A stretch of 64,000 nucleotides of DNA from Streptomyces musisoli (lineage in GTDB: Bacteria; Actinomycetota; Actinomycetes; Streptomycetales; Streptomycetaceae), in NCBI RefSeq assembly GCF_016741855.1, contig NZ_JAERRH010000008.1, positions 248,001 through 312,000 of the forward strand. The letters run 5' to 3'. The notes beneath the pieces were generated by a model that was not told where the DNA came from, searched no databases, and saw only the letters and a list, made by a program, of their open reading frames with translations. The stretch's first letter is position 1. Each line of letters opens with the position of its first letter. Positions 56,508 to 64,000 of this stretch are shown piece by piece. The translations under genes were made by a program, and so were the position numbers.

Positions 56508-56915
56508 TCAGTAGACCACGCTGTAGGACGGCAGGACGTGGCTGCAGCTCGCGGCCTTGTACTGGTCCATCCCGCGGTCCTTCTTCGCGTGGGTCAGGAC
56601 GACCTGGCCGGTGCGCGGGCCGAAGACGCCGTCGACGGCGAGTTCCTGGGTGGCCCAGGTGCGGTTGGAGATGTCTTGGAGGCGCTTGACCCCGAGCTGG
56701 GTCCGGGGACCGAACTTGCCGTCCACCTCGATGCGCATGCCGGTGTACCAGTTCACGAAGAACTGCACGCAGGCGACCTGGCGTGCGTGGTCGGGGTAGC
56801 CGTAGCCGACGGTCGGGTTGCCGGGGTCGGCCTGGGCCGTGGTGGTGCCGACGGCCAGGAGGGCCACGGCGGCGGCGCCCACCGCGCCGCTTTGCAGGGC
56901 CTTGAGATGCTTCAT
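56508..56915 (-). CDS. Secreted peptidoglycan-binding protein
   Basis: 135 aa. Signal peptide (HLKALQSGAVGAAAVALLAV, ending near TTAQA-D). One peptidoglycan_binding_1 domain: ACVQFFVNWYTGMRIEVDGK, FGPRTQLGVKRLQDISN, then VDGVFGPRTGQVVL. Two cysteines (Cys49 and Cys123 region) may bridge. Likely a small exported wall-binding protein; no catalytic domain is attached. Confidence 0.75.
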   Translation of the reverse strand: MKHLKALQSGAVGAAAVALLAVGTTTAQADPGNPTVGYGYPDHARQVACVQFFVNWYTGMRIEVDGKFGPRTQLGVKRLQDISNRTWATQELAVDGVFGPRTGQVVLTHAKKDRGMDQYKAASCSHVLPSYSVVY

Positions 56916-56927
56916 CGAGGAATTCCT

Positions 56928-56943
56928 TTACGTGTACATGTAA
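56928..56943. promoter_or_regulatory. Near-palindrome upstream of the secreted protein
   Basis: TTACGTGTACATGTAA, a 16-bp palindrome with one mismatched pair, 13 nt upstream of the start. It covers the expected leader/ribosome-site region, so a repressor site is possible. Confidence 0.45.
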
Positions 56944-57181
56944 GGACAATCCCGTGATCGTACACGCGCGCCCCGGCCGAGCCCCTCCGCCGTGCGGGGA
57001 CCACAAGGGGCGCCTTGCCGGGGCCACTTGAATCGGCGGCACCAGGCATCGGCAGGGGGCGCTCGTACTCGGTTCGGCGGGGGTCGTCTTCTTTACGGTT
57101 TCCTGATGCGCCGGGTGGATCCGGCGGCCCTCCCCCCGGTGTCCTCCCCGGTGTCCGGTTCACGTCGGAGAGGGGAGTGCC

Positions 57182-58018
57182 ATGGAAGGCGCTGTCGTTG
57201 CAGTGGTGGTCGTCGGCCTTCTGCTGCTCGTGCTGAAGAGCGGGATGCGGGTCGTCAACCAGGTGGAGCGCGGGGTCGTCTTCCGGTGGGGCAAGGCGCT
57301 GCCCACCCACCGGCAGCCCGGCATCACCTTCCTCATCCCGTTCGCCGACCGGATGCGCAAGGTGAACGTGCAGATCGTGACCATGCCGGTGCCCACCCAG
57401 GAGGGCATCACCCGGGACAACGTGTCGGTGAAGGTCGACGCGGTCGTCTACTTCCGCGTCACCGACCCGGTGCGCGCGGCCATCGAGGTACAGGACTACG
57501 TCTTCGCCGTCGGGCAGGTCGCCCAGTCCTCCCTGCGCTCCATCATCGGCAAGAGCGACCTGGACGACCTGCTGAGCGACCGGGAGCGGCTGCACGAGGG
57601 ACTGGCGCTGATGATCGACAGCCCGGCCGCCGGCTGGGGCGTCCACATCGACCGGGTCGAGATCAAGGACGTACAGCTCCCCGAGTCGCTGAAGCGGTCC
57701 ATGTCCCGGCAGGCCGAGGCCGAGCGGGAGCGGCGGGCCCGGGTCATCACCGCGGACGGTGAGTTCCAGGCCGCCCAGCAGCTCGCCAACGCCTCACGGA
57801 TCATGTCGGACACGCCGGAGGCCATGCAGCTGCGGCTGTTGCAGACGGTCGTGGAGGTGGCCGCCGAGAAGAACTCCACGCTGGTGATGCCGTTCCCGGT
57901 GGAGCTGCTGCGGTACTTCGACCGGGCCGTGCAGAAGATCGACTCCGAGATCAGGACGGGGAGTGTTCCGGCGCAGGCTCGGGAGCAGGACGGACCGGAC
58001 TCCGCCGAGCAGCGGTGA
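57182..58018 (+). CDS. Slipin / stomatin-like SPFH protein
   Basis: 278 aa. N-terminal membrane hairpin (GAVVAVVVVGLLLLVLKSGM) then an SPFH/Band 7 domain: NQVERGVVFRWGKALPTHRQ, TRDNVSVKVDAVVYFRVTDP, SLRSIIGKSDLDDLLSDRER. A C-terminal coiled coil (ESLKRSMSRQAEAERERRAR) and an acidic tail follow. Membrane scaffold of lipid microdomains. Its 3' end overlaps the convergent MFS gene by 68 nt. Confidence 0.85.
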   Translation: MEGAVVAVVVVGLLLLVLKSGMRVVNQVERGVVFRWGKALPTHRQPGITFLIPFADRMRKVNVQIVTMPVPTQEGITRDNVSVKVDAVVYFRVTDPVRAAIEVQDYVFAVGQVAQSSLRSIIGKSDLDDLLSDRERLHEGLALMIDSPAAGWGVHIDRVEIKDVQLPESLKRSMSRQAEAERERRARVITADGEFQAAQQLANASRIMSDTPEAMQLRLLQTVVEVAAEKNSTLVMPFPVELLRYFDRAVQKIDSEIRTGSVPAQAREQDGPDSAEQR

Positions 58019-59153
58019 CCAGCGCCAGCGTCGTGCACACCGAGCCCGCCGCCATCGCGGTCATCGCCGCGGCGGGCGAGGTGAGCTGGGCCACCGCACC
58101 GGCCAGCGTCGCGCTCACGCCCTGAAGGGTCAGCATGCCGGCCGAGTGCAGCCCCAGCGCGTGCCCGGCGAGTTCGCCGGGGGTCAGCGCCATCAGCTGC
58201 TCCTGCTGCACGAGGCTCGCGCCGAAGCCGACGGAGGCCACCGTCGCACAGGCCGCGGCGACGGGCAGCGACGGGTGTGCGCAGAAGACCAGGTACGGCG
58301 TCGCCAGCAGGAGCAGCAGCGGGGTGGCCAGGCGCGCGCGCAGGGCGGCGGGCAGCAGGCGGCCGATCGTGACGTCCCCGGCGAACATGCCGAACGCCGC
58401 GCAGGCGAACAGGGTGCCGGCCGCGTGGGGCGCGTACGACACGTAGAGGGACTCGCAGCCGACGACCATGCCATTGGGCAGCCACAGGCCCAGGTAGGTG
58501 AGGCGGCGCGGCCGGGACGACCACAGCAGGGCGTTGGTGCGCCAGGTCGCCGAGGGGGAGGTACGGCCCGTGGCCCGGGGTGGGCGGGCCGTCAGGCCAA
58601 GGCGCAGGACCAGCGCGGCGGTCAGGTACAGGGCCGCCGCGAGGAGCAGGCAGGTCTGCGGGGAGAGGGCGGTCAGCAGGGCGCCGCCGGTGGCGAACCC
58701 GGTGATCTGCATCAGGCCGCCCATCATGTTGAACAGCGATCGCCCCGTCAGGTAGCCCTCCTCGGCGAGGATCTCGTTCAGCAGCCCCCAGCGGACCCCG
58801 CCGCCGAGGGAGGCGACCAGGCCCAGGGTGAGGACGACGGCGAGGACCGCGCCGACCGGCAGGCCGGGCAGCGCCTGCACCGCCGTACCGGCCGCGAAGG
58901 TCAGCGCGATCGCCGCCAGGGTGGTGCGCGGGGGCAGCCGGTCGGCGCCGGACAGCAGGAAGGTCGCGCCCAGCACCTGGGCGAGCGACGGGCCGAACAT
59001 GCTCACCGCCGACAGCAGCGGGGAGCCGGTCGCGCGGAACACGAGCGTGCCGAGGGCGAGTCCGCCGACGGTCTGCGCGGCCGTCTGTGCGGCCGAGCCG
59101 AGGAAGAGGGGGGTGAATTCGGGGGTGCGGAGGAGAGCGCGGTAGCCGGGCAT
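57951..59153 (-). CDS. MFS transporter
   Basis: 400 aa with about 12 hydrophobic segments (SLAQVLGATFLLSGADRLPP, VLAVVLTLGLVASLGGGVRW, LLLLLATPYLVFCAHPSLPV and others). Likely a drug or metabolite exporter. Divergent from an ArsR-type regulator, which probably controls it. Its 3' end is antisense to the slipin gene for 68 nt. Confidence 0.8.
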   Translation of the reverse strand: MPGYRALLRTPEFTPLFLGSAAQTAAQTVGGLALGTLVFRATGSPLLSAVSMFGPSLAQVLGATFLLSGADRLPPRTTLAAIALTFAAGTAVQALPGLPVGAVLAVVLTLGLVASLGGGVRWGLLNEILAEEGYLTGRSLFNMMGGLMQITGFATGGALLTALSPQTCLLLAAALYLTAALVLRLGLTARPPRATGRTSPSATWRTNALLWSSRPRRLTYLGLWLPNGMVVGCESLYVSYAPHAAGTLFACAAFGMFAGDVTIGRLLPAALRARLATPLLLLLATPYLVFCAHPSLPVAAACATVASVGFGASLVQQEQLMALTPGELAGHALGLHSAGMLTLQGVSATLAGAVAQLTSPAAAMTAMAAGSVCTTLALVTAARRSPVRPAPEPAPEHSPS

Positions 59154-59237
59154 GCCGGGGAGTCTCGGCCGCCCGGCGCGTTCTCGTTATTGTTTCGCGG
59201 CAGCGCGAAAGTTCGCAGCGCCCTGGGGAGGGAGCCG

Positions 59238-60263
59238 GTGGGATGGTGGCAGCTCAACGCGGATACGCTGGCCCGCAGCCGGTTCGTCATCTCCCCGCTC
59301 GCCGAGACGTTCGCCTGTCTGAAGCTGCTGCACGCGGGTGAGGGCGCCCATCCCGGTGAGCAGGCGTGGCTGCGGGCCCATCTGCCCGCCTACCGGGCGT
59401 GGCTGGCGGCCGACCCGGTGACGGCGCTGCTGGTGCGGGCCGGGCTGGGCCGGGAGTGGATCGCCGACTTCCTGACCCCGGCCCCCCGGGACGGGGAGGC
59501 GTTCGCGGAGGAGGTCGCCCGGGTCCGCTCGGTGGCGCCCGCCGCGGCCCGCGCCCATCTGCGCACCTCCCTCGCCGGTCCGCTCCCCGCCGAGCTGGAC
59601 CGGGACGATCTGACCGAGCGGGCGGCCGGGCTGCTGGAGCGGGTGTGGGAGGAGACCGTACGGCCGTACTGGGGGCGGCGCCGGCGGGTGCTGGAGGCGG
59701 ACGTGGTGGCGCGGACCGCGCAGGTGAGCCGGGGCGGCTGGGTGAGCGCGCTGGACTCGCTGCGGCCGGGACGCACCCGGTGGCTCGGCGAGAACCGGCT
59801 CCAGATCAACCTGCACGAGTATCCGCCGCGCGAGATCTCCGGGGCCGAGCTGCTCTTCGTGCCGGTGACCGCGCAACGGCACGGCTGGGTGTCCTGGGAC
59901 GACGGCGAGCGGTACGCGGTGATCTATCCGTGCGCCGGCGTCCTCGCCGACGTCACCGACCGGACCGTCCCGGCGAGCCTCGGCGCGCTGCTCGGGGCCG
60001 CCCGGGCCGGGGTGCTGGTCCTGCTCGACTCGCCCTTGAGCACCAGCCACCTGACCGCCGTCACCGGCCAGGGGCTCGGCTCGGTGGGACGCCATCTGAA
60101 GGTGCTGCGGGACGCGGGGCTGGTGGAGCGCCGGCGCGCCGGGCGTTCCGTGCTGTACACGCGGACGGCGGCCGGTGACGTCCTGGTCGAGGCCGGGCAA
60201 GGCGGACGGCGGTCCGTGACGACCGGTGGGCCCAGGCCGGGCAAGGGGGACGGCGGCCCGTGA
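59238..60263 (+). CDS. ArsR-type regulator with DUF5937-like N-terminus
   Basis: 341 aa from GTG 59238 (GGGAGG upstream). The N-terminal ~240 residues are the DUF5937-like sensor of Streptomyces ArsR proteins (RSRFVISPLAETFACLKLLH ... QINLHEYPPREISGAELLF). C-terminal winged helix: SPLSTSHLTAVTGQGLGSVG, RHLKVLRDAGLVERRRAGRS. The last ~25 residues are encoded by a 44-bp tandem repeat. Divergent from the MFS gene (84-nt gap), so probably its regulator. Confidence 0.8.
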   Translation: MGWWQLNADTLARSRFVISPLAETFACLKLLHAGEGAHPGEQAWLRAHLPAYRAWLAADPVTALLVRAGLGREWIADFLTPAPRDGEAFAEEVARVRSVAPAAARAHLRTSLAGPLPAELDRDDLTERAAGLLERVWEETVRPYWGRRRRVLEADVVARTAQVSRGGWVSALDSLRPGRTRWLGENRLQINLHEYPPREISGAELLFVPVTAQRHGWVSWDDGERYAVIYPCAGVLADVTDRTVPASLGALLGAARAGVLVLLDSPLSTSHLTAVTGQGLGSVGRHLKVLRDAGLVERRRAGRSVLYTRTAAGDVLVEAGQGGRRSVTTGGPRPGKGDGGP

Positions 60264-60350
60264 CGACCGGTGGGCCGAAGCCGGGCAAGGGGGACGGCGG
60301 CCCGTGACGACGTCCGGGGCGAGGCCGGGCAAGGGGGCCGTTGCCCGGCA
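60192..60350. repeat. 44-bp tandem repeat across the ArsR stop codon
   Basis: Copies start at 60192, 60236, 60280 and 60324 (partial); unit begins GCCGGGCAAG. Copies 2 and 3 are nearly identical. The ArsR stop (60261-60263) lies in copy 2. Confidence 0.85.
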
Positions 60351-60367
60351 GGGCTAGCATCCGGGGC

Positions 60368-60874
60368 ATGACCACTACTGACCACAACGGCTCTCCGCTG
60401 GACGTCGAGATCGGGGCCCTCCAGGGCGGTCCCGCGAACCTGCCGCAGCTCGCGGGCAAGGCCGTGCTCATCGTGAACGTGGCCTCCAAGTGCGGACTGA
60501 CCCCGCAGTACTCCGGCCTGGAGAAGCTCCAGGAGCGGTACGCCGGGCAGGGCTTCACCGTGCTGGGCGTGCCCTGCAACCAGTTCCTCGGGCAGGAGCC
60601 CGGCAGCGCCGAGGAGATCGCCGAGTTCTGCTCGGCGACGTACGGCGTGTCCTTCCCGCTCACCGAGAAGGTGGAGGTGAACGGCGAGGGCCGGCACCCG
60701 CTGTACGAGCGGCTCGTCGGTTTCGCCGACGCCGAGGGCCACAGCGGCGACATCCGCTGGAACTTCGAGAAGTTCCTGATCGGCCGGGACGGCCGGGTCG
60801 TGGCGCGGTTCTCCCCGCAGACCGAGCCGGAGTCGGCCGAGGTCGTCGCCGCGATCGAGGGCCAGCTCGGCTGA
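60368..60874 (+). CDS. Glutathione peroxidase family protein
   Basis: 168 aa from ATG 60368. Peroxidatic Cys42 (VASKCGLTPQY), Asn71-Gln72 (VPCNQF) and Trp131-Asn132 (RWNFEKF) form the tetrad of the family. As Streptomyces lack glutathione, the enzyme probably works with thioredoxin or mycothiol systems. Starts 105 nt past the ArsR stop; weak ribosome site. Followed by a terminator. Confidence 0.9.
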   Translation: MTTTDHNGSPLDVEIGALQGGPANLPQLAGKAVLIVNVASKCGLTPQYSGLEKLQERYAGQGFTVLGVPCNQFLGQEPGSAEEIAEFCSATYGVSFPLTEKVEVNGEGRHPLYERLVGFADAEGHSGDIRWNFEKFLIGRDGRVVARFSPQTEPESAEVVAAIEGQLG

Positions 60875-60898
60875 GCCGGGCGGGCCACCGCCCAGCAC

Positions 60899-60940
60899 AG
60901 AGCCCTCTCGGCAAGGACGGCGACCGGTCGAGAGGGCTCT
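60899..60940 (+). terminator. Terminator after glutathione peroxidase
   Basis: AGAGCCCTCTC (60899-60909) and GAGAGGGCTCT (60930-60940), then TCT: 11-bp perfect stem, 25 nt past the stop. Confidence 0.75.
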
Positions 60941-60988
60941 TCTGGTGGTGCTTGTGCAGTTGTTCCTGCCAGGGTCAGGGGGAACCCC

Positions 60989-61180
60989 TCACGCCTTGAC
61001 CGAGGCCACGAAGGCGTTCCACGCGTCGGCGGGGAAGGCCAGGATCGGACCCTCGGAGATCTTGGAGTCGCGGACGGCGAGTTCGGCGGCGGTGGGCGAC
61101 TTGACCTCGACGCAAGCGCCGTTGCCCGCGGAATAAGAGGACTTCATCCACGTCTCCGAAGCGCCCTGAATCAGTGCCAT
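60989..61180 (-). CDS. DUF397 protein
   Basis: 63 aa from ATG 61180 with AGGAG 5 nt upstream. ETWMKSSYSAGNGACVEVKS and VRDSKISEGPILAFPADAWN then FV are the DUF397 signature. In Streptomyces these pair with an upstream XRE/DUF5753 regulator, as here; the pair behaves like a regulator and its antagonist. Confidence 0.9.
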   Translation of the reverse strand: MALIQGASETWMKSSYSAGNGACVEVKSPTAAELAVRDSKISEGPILAFPADAWNAFVASVKA

Positions 61181-61369
61181 GTCCACTCCTGTTGCGAGTT
61201 GCAGTAGTGCGGTTCACGCCAACCATGTCGTCTGATTGGCGTGATCGACGCTACCGGGCAACCGCGCTCGGCGGAGTAGTCGTTCACTCAACCGGATGGC
61301 ATATTCCAGGCGAGCCTTCCACTGAGACGTACCCACGGTGTACGATCCCGCGCCCTCCGTGATCCGGGC

Positions 61370-62227
61370 TCAGTCGGCGTACGCTTTCGCCACATCCGCG
61401 ATGAATTGCCGGGAAGCTTCCACATTGAGGGACTGTGCCCGCAGATGTTCGTACATCACGGCGTACTTCTGCACGTCCTGCGCCTTCTCCAGGTACAGGT
61501 CGCTGGTGACGCCCTCCAGGTACACCACGCTGGAGTCGGCCGCGTCGGCGAACTCCAGGATCGCGTACTGGCCGTTGAGCCCCGGGTGCGCGCCCACCTC
61601 GAAGGGCAGCACCTGCACGGTGACGTGCGGCAGCTGGGACATCTCGATCAGGTGCTCCAGCTGTTCCCGCATCACCAGCTTGCTGCCCACGACCCGGCGC
61701 AGCGCGGCCTCGTCCAGCACCACCCACAGCCGGAGCGGGTTGTGGTCGGCGGTGATACGTTCCTGTCGCCGCATCCGCACCTGGACGCGCTTCTCGATCT
61801 CGGCCGTCGACGTCTCCGGCAACGCGCCCTGCACCAGCGCCTCCGCGTAGGCGCGGGTCTGCAACAGACCGGTCACCAACTGGGGTTCGTACACCCGCAG
61901 CGACTCGGCGTCGGTCTCCAGGCCGATGTACACGCTGTACGGGATGTCACCGAAGGTGTGCCACCACCCCTGCTGCCGCGAGTCCCGGGCCATCTCCATC
62001 AGCGAATCGACGATCCGCTGGTCCTCGACCTCGTAGACCCCGCACAGGTCGCGCACATCGCGCTGGCTGATGCTTCTGCGGCCGTTCTCCAGCCTGCTGA
62101 TCTTCGACTGCGACACGAGCAGCCGCTCCGCCACCTCTTCGGCCGTCATGCCCTTGAGTTCGCGAAGCCTGCGCAACTCCTGGCCCAGCCGGCGCCGCCT
62201 GACGGTGGGATTCACATTGGACGCCAC
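61370..62227 (-). CDS. XRE regulator with DUF5753 sensor domain
   Basis: 285 aa from GTG 62227 (GGAGG 10 nt upstream). Residues ~15-70 helix-turn-helix (ELKGMTAEEVAERLLVSQSK, ISRLENGRRSISQRDVRDLC). Residues ~95-285 DUF5753 (WWHTFGDIPYSVYIGLETDA, EPQLVTGLLQTRAYAEALVQ). It pairs with the DUF397 gene downstream. Such pairs influence development and antibiotic production in Streptomyces. Confidence 0.9.
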   Translation of the reverse strand: MASNVNPTVRRRRLGQELRRLRELKGMTAEEVAERLLVSQSKISRLENGRRSISQRDVRDLCGVYEVEDQRIVDSLMEMARDSRQQGWWHTFGDIPYSVYIGLETDAESLRVYEPQLVTGLLQTRAYAEALVQGALPETSTAEIEKRVQVRMRRQERITADHNPLRLWVVLDEAALRRVVGSKLVMREQLEHLIEMSQLPHVTVQVLPFEVGAHPGLNGQYAILEFADAADSSVVYLEGVTSDLYLEKAQDVQKYAVMYEHLRAQSLNVEASRQFIADVAKAYAD

Positions 62228-62439
62228 GGGACGTGCACCTCCGGCTGCCTGCCTGTTACTTAACACTTTGCGTATCTGCTGTTGAGCAGACTGCCACCAA
62301 GGTGTCTTCTACCGCTGGGAAACGACGGATATGCGGCGCCCCTCGAACTCCTGACCTCCCGAACTCCCGCGCCCCGCACTCCCGTCCCCCTTTTCCGCCC
62401 GAACCCGGGACGCCCGTGCCGTGGCGCTCGGACGCAGTC

Positions 62440-62480
62440 GAGCGGGGCGGTGGGACCACAGGGGTCTCACCGCCCCGCTC
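62440..62480 (-). terminator. Terminator after the GPP34 gene
   Basis: GAGCGGGGCGGTG (62440-62452) and CACCGCCCCGCTC (62468-62480): perfect 13-bp stem, 47 nt past the GPP34 stop. Confidence 0.7.
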
Positions 62481-62526
62481 GGACCAGCGGCTCCCGAACC
62501 GGGTTCGTGGGGAACGGGGTTGCGGC

Positions 62527-63282
62527 TCAGTGGGCCACGGCGCGCGCCATGGACCCGTGACGCGGCTGCATGGGAACCCCGCGTGCGGGTTCCGCCACGG
62601 CCCGGGCTCCGGGCGTGGCCGGCCGGCCGGCCGAGGCCGGGCCGCGGCGCGGCTGGGCGGCCGCACCGTTCTGCACGTCCATGACGGCGTGGGCGACGAG
62701 CCCGCCCATGGGGTCGTGCCGGATCAGGTCCCGCAGCCGGGACCGGGACGAGCGCCCCTCGTTCCCCGGATACAGGTGCTTGCCGAGCCCGACGGCGTGC
62801 GCCAGGGCGGCGAGCGCCGCGGTCCGCGGGTCCGGCGGTACGCCGGTGCGGATCGCGGAGTCCAGCCGGGCTCGGATCTCCCGGCTGATGGCGGTGTCCG
62901 TCGCCTGGTACCGCGTCGTCGGCAACACCCCGCACATCTGGCCCGGCACGGCGGCGACCATGCCGCACCGCTCCAGATGCGAGAGGTAGACCTGGCGGAG
63001 CCCGAGACGCGGCCCGCCGATCCAGTGGACAGCGCGTACCGGAGCGCCGCGCCTTCGCAGCAACTCCAACGCGCAGTCCAGAGTCGGATCTCCTGTCGGC
63101 CGTGGTACGACCACGGCGATACGATCCCCGTCTGGGGCTATCCGTCCGGCCAGCGCCAGCTCCACTAGCTGTGCTCCGGCCAGACCGAGGTCGAGCGACT
63201 GCGGCTGTGCAGTGGTACCCGTGGCCGGGTCCAATGCCAGCAGCAGAAGCTCCTCCGGAAGTGTTCTGCGGCTCCTGCCCAT
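62527..63282 (-). CDS. GPP34 (GOLPH3/Vps74-like) family protein
   Basis: 251 aa. RTLPEELLLLALDPATGT, SLDLGLAGAQLVELALAGRI, DCALELLRRRGAPVRAVHWI and RTAALAALAHAVGLGKHLYP are the GPP34 family pattern. The C-terminal ~50 residues are Ala/Pro/Arg-rich and disordered. Bacterial GPP34 proteins may bind membranes or phosphoinositide-like lipids; role in Streptomyces unknown. Confidence 0.85.
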   Translation of the reverse strand: MGRSRRTLPEELLLLALDPATGTTAQPQSLDLGLAGAQLVELALAGRIAPDGDRIAVVVPRPTGDPTLDCALELLRRRGAPVRAVHWIGGPRLGLRQVYLSHLERCGMVAAVPGQMCGVLPTTRYQATDTAISREIRARLDSAIRTGVPPDPRTAALAALAHAVGLGKHLYPGNEGRSSRSRLRDLIRHDPMGGLVAHAVMDVQNGAAAQPRRGPASAGRPATPGARAVAEPARGVPMQPRHGSMARAVAH

Positions 63283-63475
63283 CCATGCCTCCCCGCGTGG
63301 ATGAATGACAGGGTGACCCCTCTCACATTGGTCTGTCGAGAGTGCGTGACCGGTTCGTGAGGGAACCGGTAGGTATGTCGTTCTCGTCTACCACAGGGGC
63401 CAAGCCCTCACACAGGACACTGGTACATGGTTCGGACAGGGCGCGTGCAGGCGTGCGGCGCAGGAGGAGGCATCG

Positions 63476-64000
63476 GTGGCGGGCGAGTCCCCCGACAGGT
63501 CGAAGAAGCGCGAGTCGTCGGTGGAACCGACGTCGGGGAGCGCGGGTTCGGTTCCCGAGGCGCGCGATCCGCGTCTCGCGGTCGCCCGTGAAAAGGATTC
63601 CTCGGGCGGCGGTACGGACACGGCGACGAAGGTCCTGACCGTACGAGCCGAAACCCCGGCCGAGCCGGATGAGCCGGCCGGCGCCGAGAACTCCCCCGCG
63701 TCCGGCGAGAACTCCTCCGCGTCCGGCGAGGACGCCGCCCTGCGGGCGGCGGTCTCGGCGTGGGTACGCGAGCCGGGAACCAACGCGACTGCAAAGTCCG
63801 GGAAGACGGGGGCCGAGAACGAGGCCAAGTCCGAGGACGACACGGACGCGAACTCCGGGGCCCCGTCCAACCCGAAGGCGAAGCCGGAGACTTCGCCCGG
63901 GACCGATGCCTCGGCCGGGGCGGCGACCGAGGACAAGGCCTCACCGGCCGGCCGCGCCGAGTCCGGCCCCGGGGCGACGTCCGAGACGGAAGCCGAGCGT
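63476..64000 (+). CDS. Acidic low-complexity N-terminus, probably of a D-Ala-D-Ala carboxypeptidase (partial)
   Basis: GTG 63476 with AGGAGG 6 nt upstream opens a frame to the window's end (175 codons). It begins VAGESPDRSKKRESSVEPTS, then PEARDPRLAVAREKDSSGG, and continues as Ser/Glu/Ala/Pro-rich sequence with the repeated ENSPASG-type motif. I recall this opening in Streptomyces serine D,D-carboxypeptidases with long cytoplasmic tails; the catalytic domain is beyond the edge. The minus-strand frame here is a shadow. Confidence 0.6.
   Translation, partial: MAGESPDRSKKRESSVEPTSGSAGSVPEARDPRLAVAREKDSSGGGTDTATKVLTVRAETPAEPDEPAGAENSPASGENSSASGEDAALRAAVSAWVREPGTNATAKSGKTGAENEAKSEDDTDANSGAPSNPKAKPETSPGTDASAGAATEDKASPAGRAESGPGATSETEAER

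Noticed and set aside
63388..63936. 182-aa minus-strand frame at the right edge
   Set aside because: The plus-strand frame has a strong ribosome site and a recognisable acidic N-terminus; the minus frame is its complement.

Overview
The DNA is very GC-rich and uses GTG starts freely. It encodes a chaplin, a WhiB protein, an XRE/DUF397 pair, a GOLPH3-like GPP34 protein and an actinomycete integrative and conjugative element (AICE). Together these point to a Streptomyces chromosome. No complete tRNA or rRNA gene lies in the window.

The first 37.9 kb is a siphovirus-type prophage. Its late genes run on the minus strand, so transcription goes right to left: terminase small and large subunits (22.1-20.4 kb), a portal fused to a MuF-like domain, prohead protease, HK97-type capsid, connectors and tail terminator, major tail protein, a tail chaperone pair with a -1 slip site, tape measure, distal tail and baseplate proteins, an amidase endolysin, holin-like membrane proteins and a collagen-like fibre. 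Right of the terminase (22.2-25.3 kb) lies a lipoprotein and membrane-protein module facing a lone plus-strand regulator. From 25.9 to 35.4 kb runs the early operon, tightly packed with ATGA/GTGA/TGATG overlaps: coiled-coil protein, WhiB, an initiator-like protein whose gene contains five 23-bp palindromic iterons, a RusA resolvase, a Rad52-type annealing protein, and Xis-like and Cro-like regulators. A repressor and a tyrosine integrase face the other way (35.7-37.8 kb).

A 44-bp sequence matching the 3' half of tRNA-Arg(CCU) occurs at 37921-37964 and again at 50980-51023. It bounds a 13.06-kb AICE. The AICE carries integrase, Xis, a primase-polymerase plus DUF3631 ATPase replication set, an origin-like repeat region, an FtsK/TraSA-type DNA translocase with a clt-like repeat cluster, Spd-like membrane proteins, a GntR (KorSA-like) regulator with an operator, a P-loop kinase, and two secreted cargo proteins: a short chaplin and a 51-bp-repeat protein. 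Prophage and AICE therefore appear to be stacked in tandem on one tRNA-Arg gene, whose intact copy should lie left of the window.

From 51.0 kb onward is the chromosomal flank. It begins with decayed genes (a GNAT fragment and a frameshifted cadmium-resistance transporter). Ordinary Streptomyces genes follow: GAPDH and an adjacent AraC/DJ-1 regulator, a secreted peptidoglycan-binding protein, a slipin, an MFS exporter with a divergent ArsR-type regulator, a glutathione peroxidase, DUF397/XRE, GPP34, and the start of an acidic low-complexity protein. Several minisatellites lie between or at the ends of these genes. All assignments come from reading the sequence; no database search was possible.
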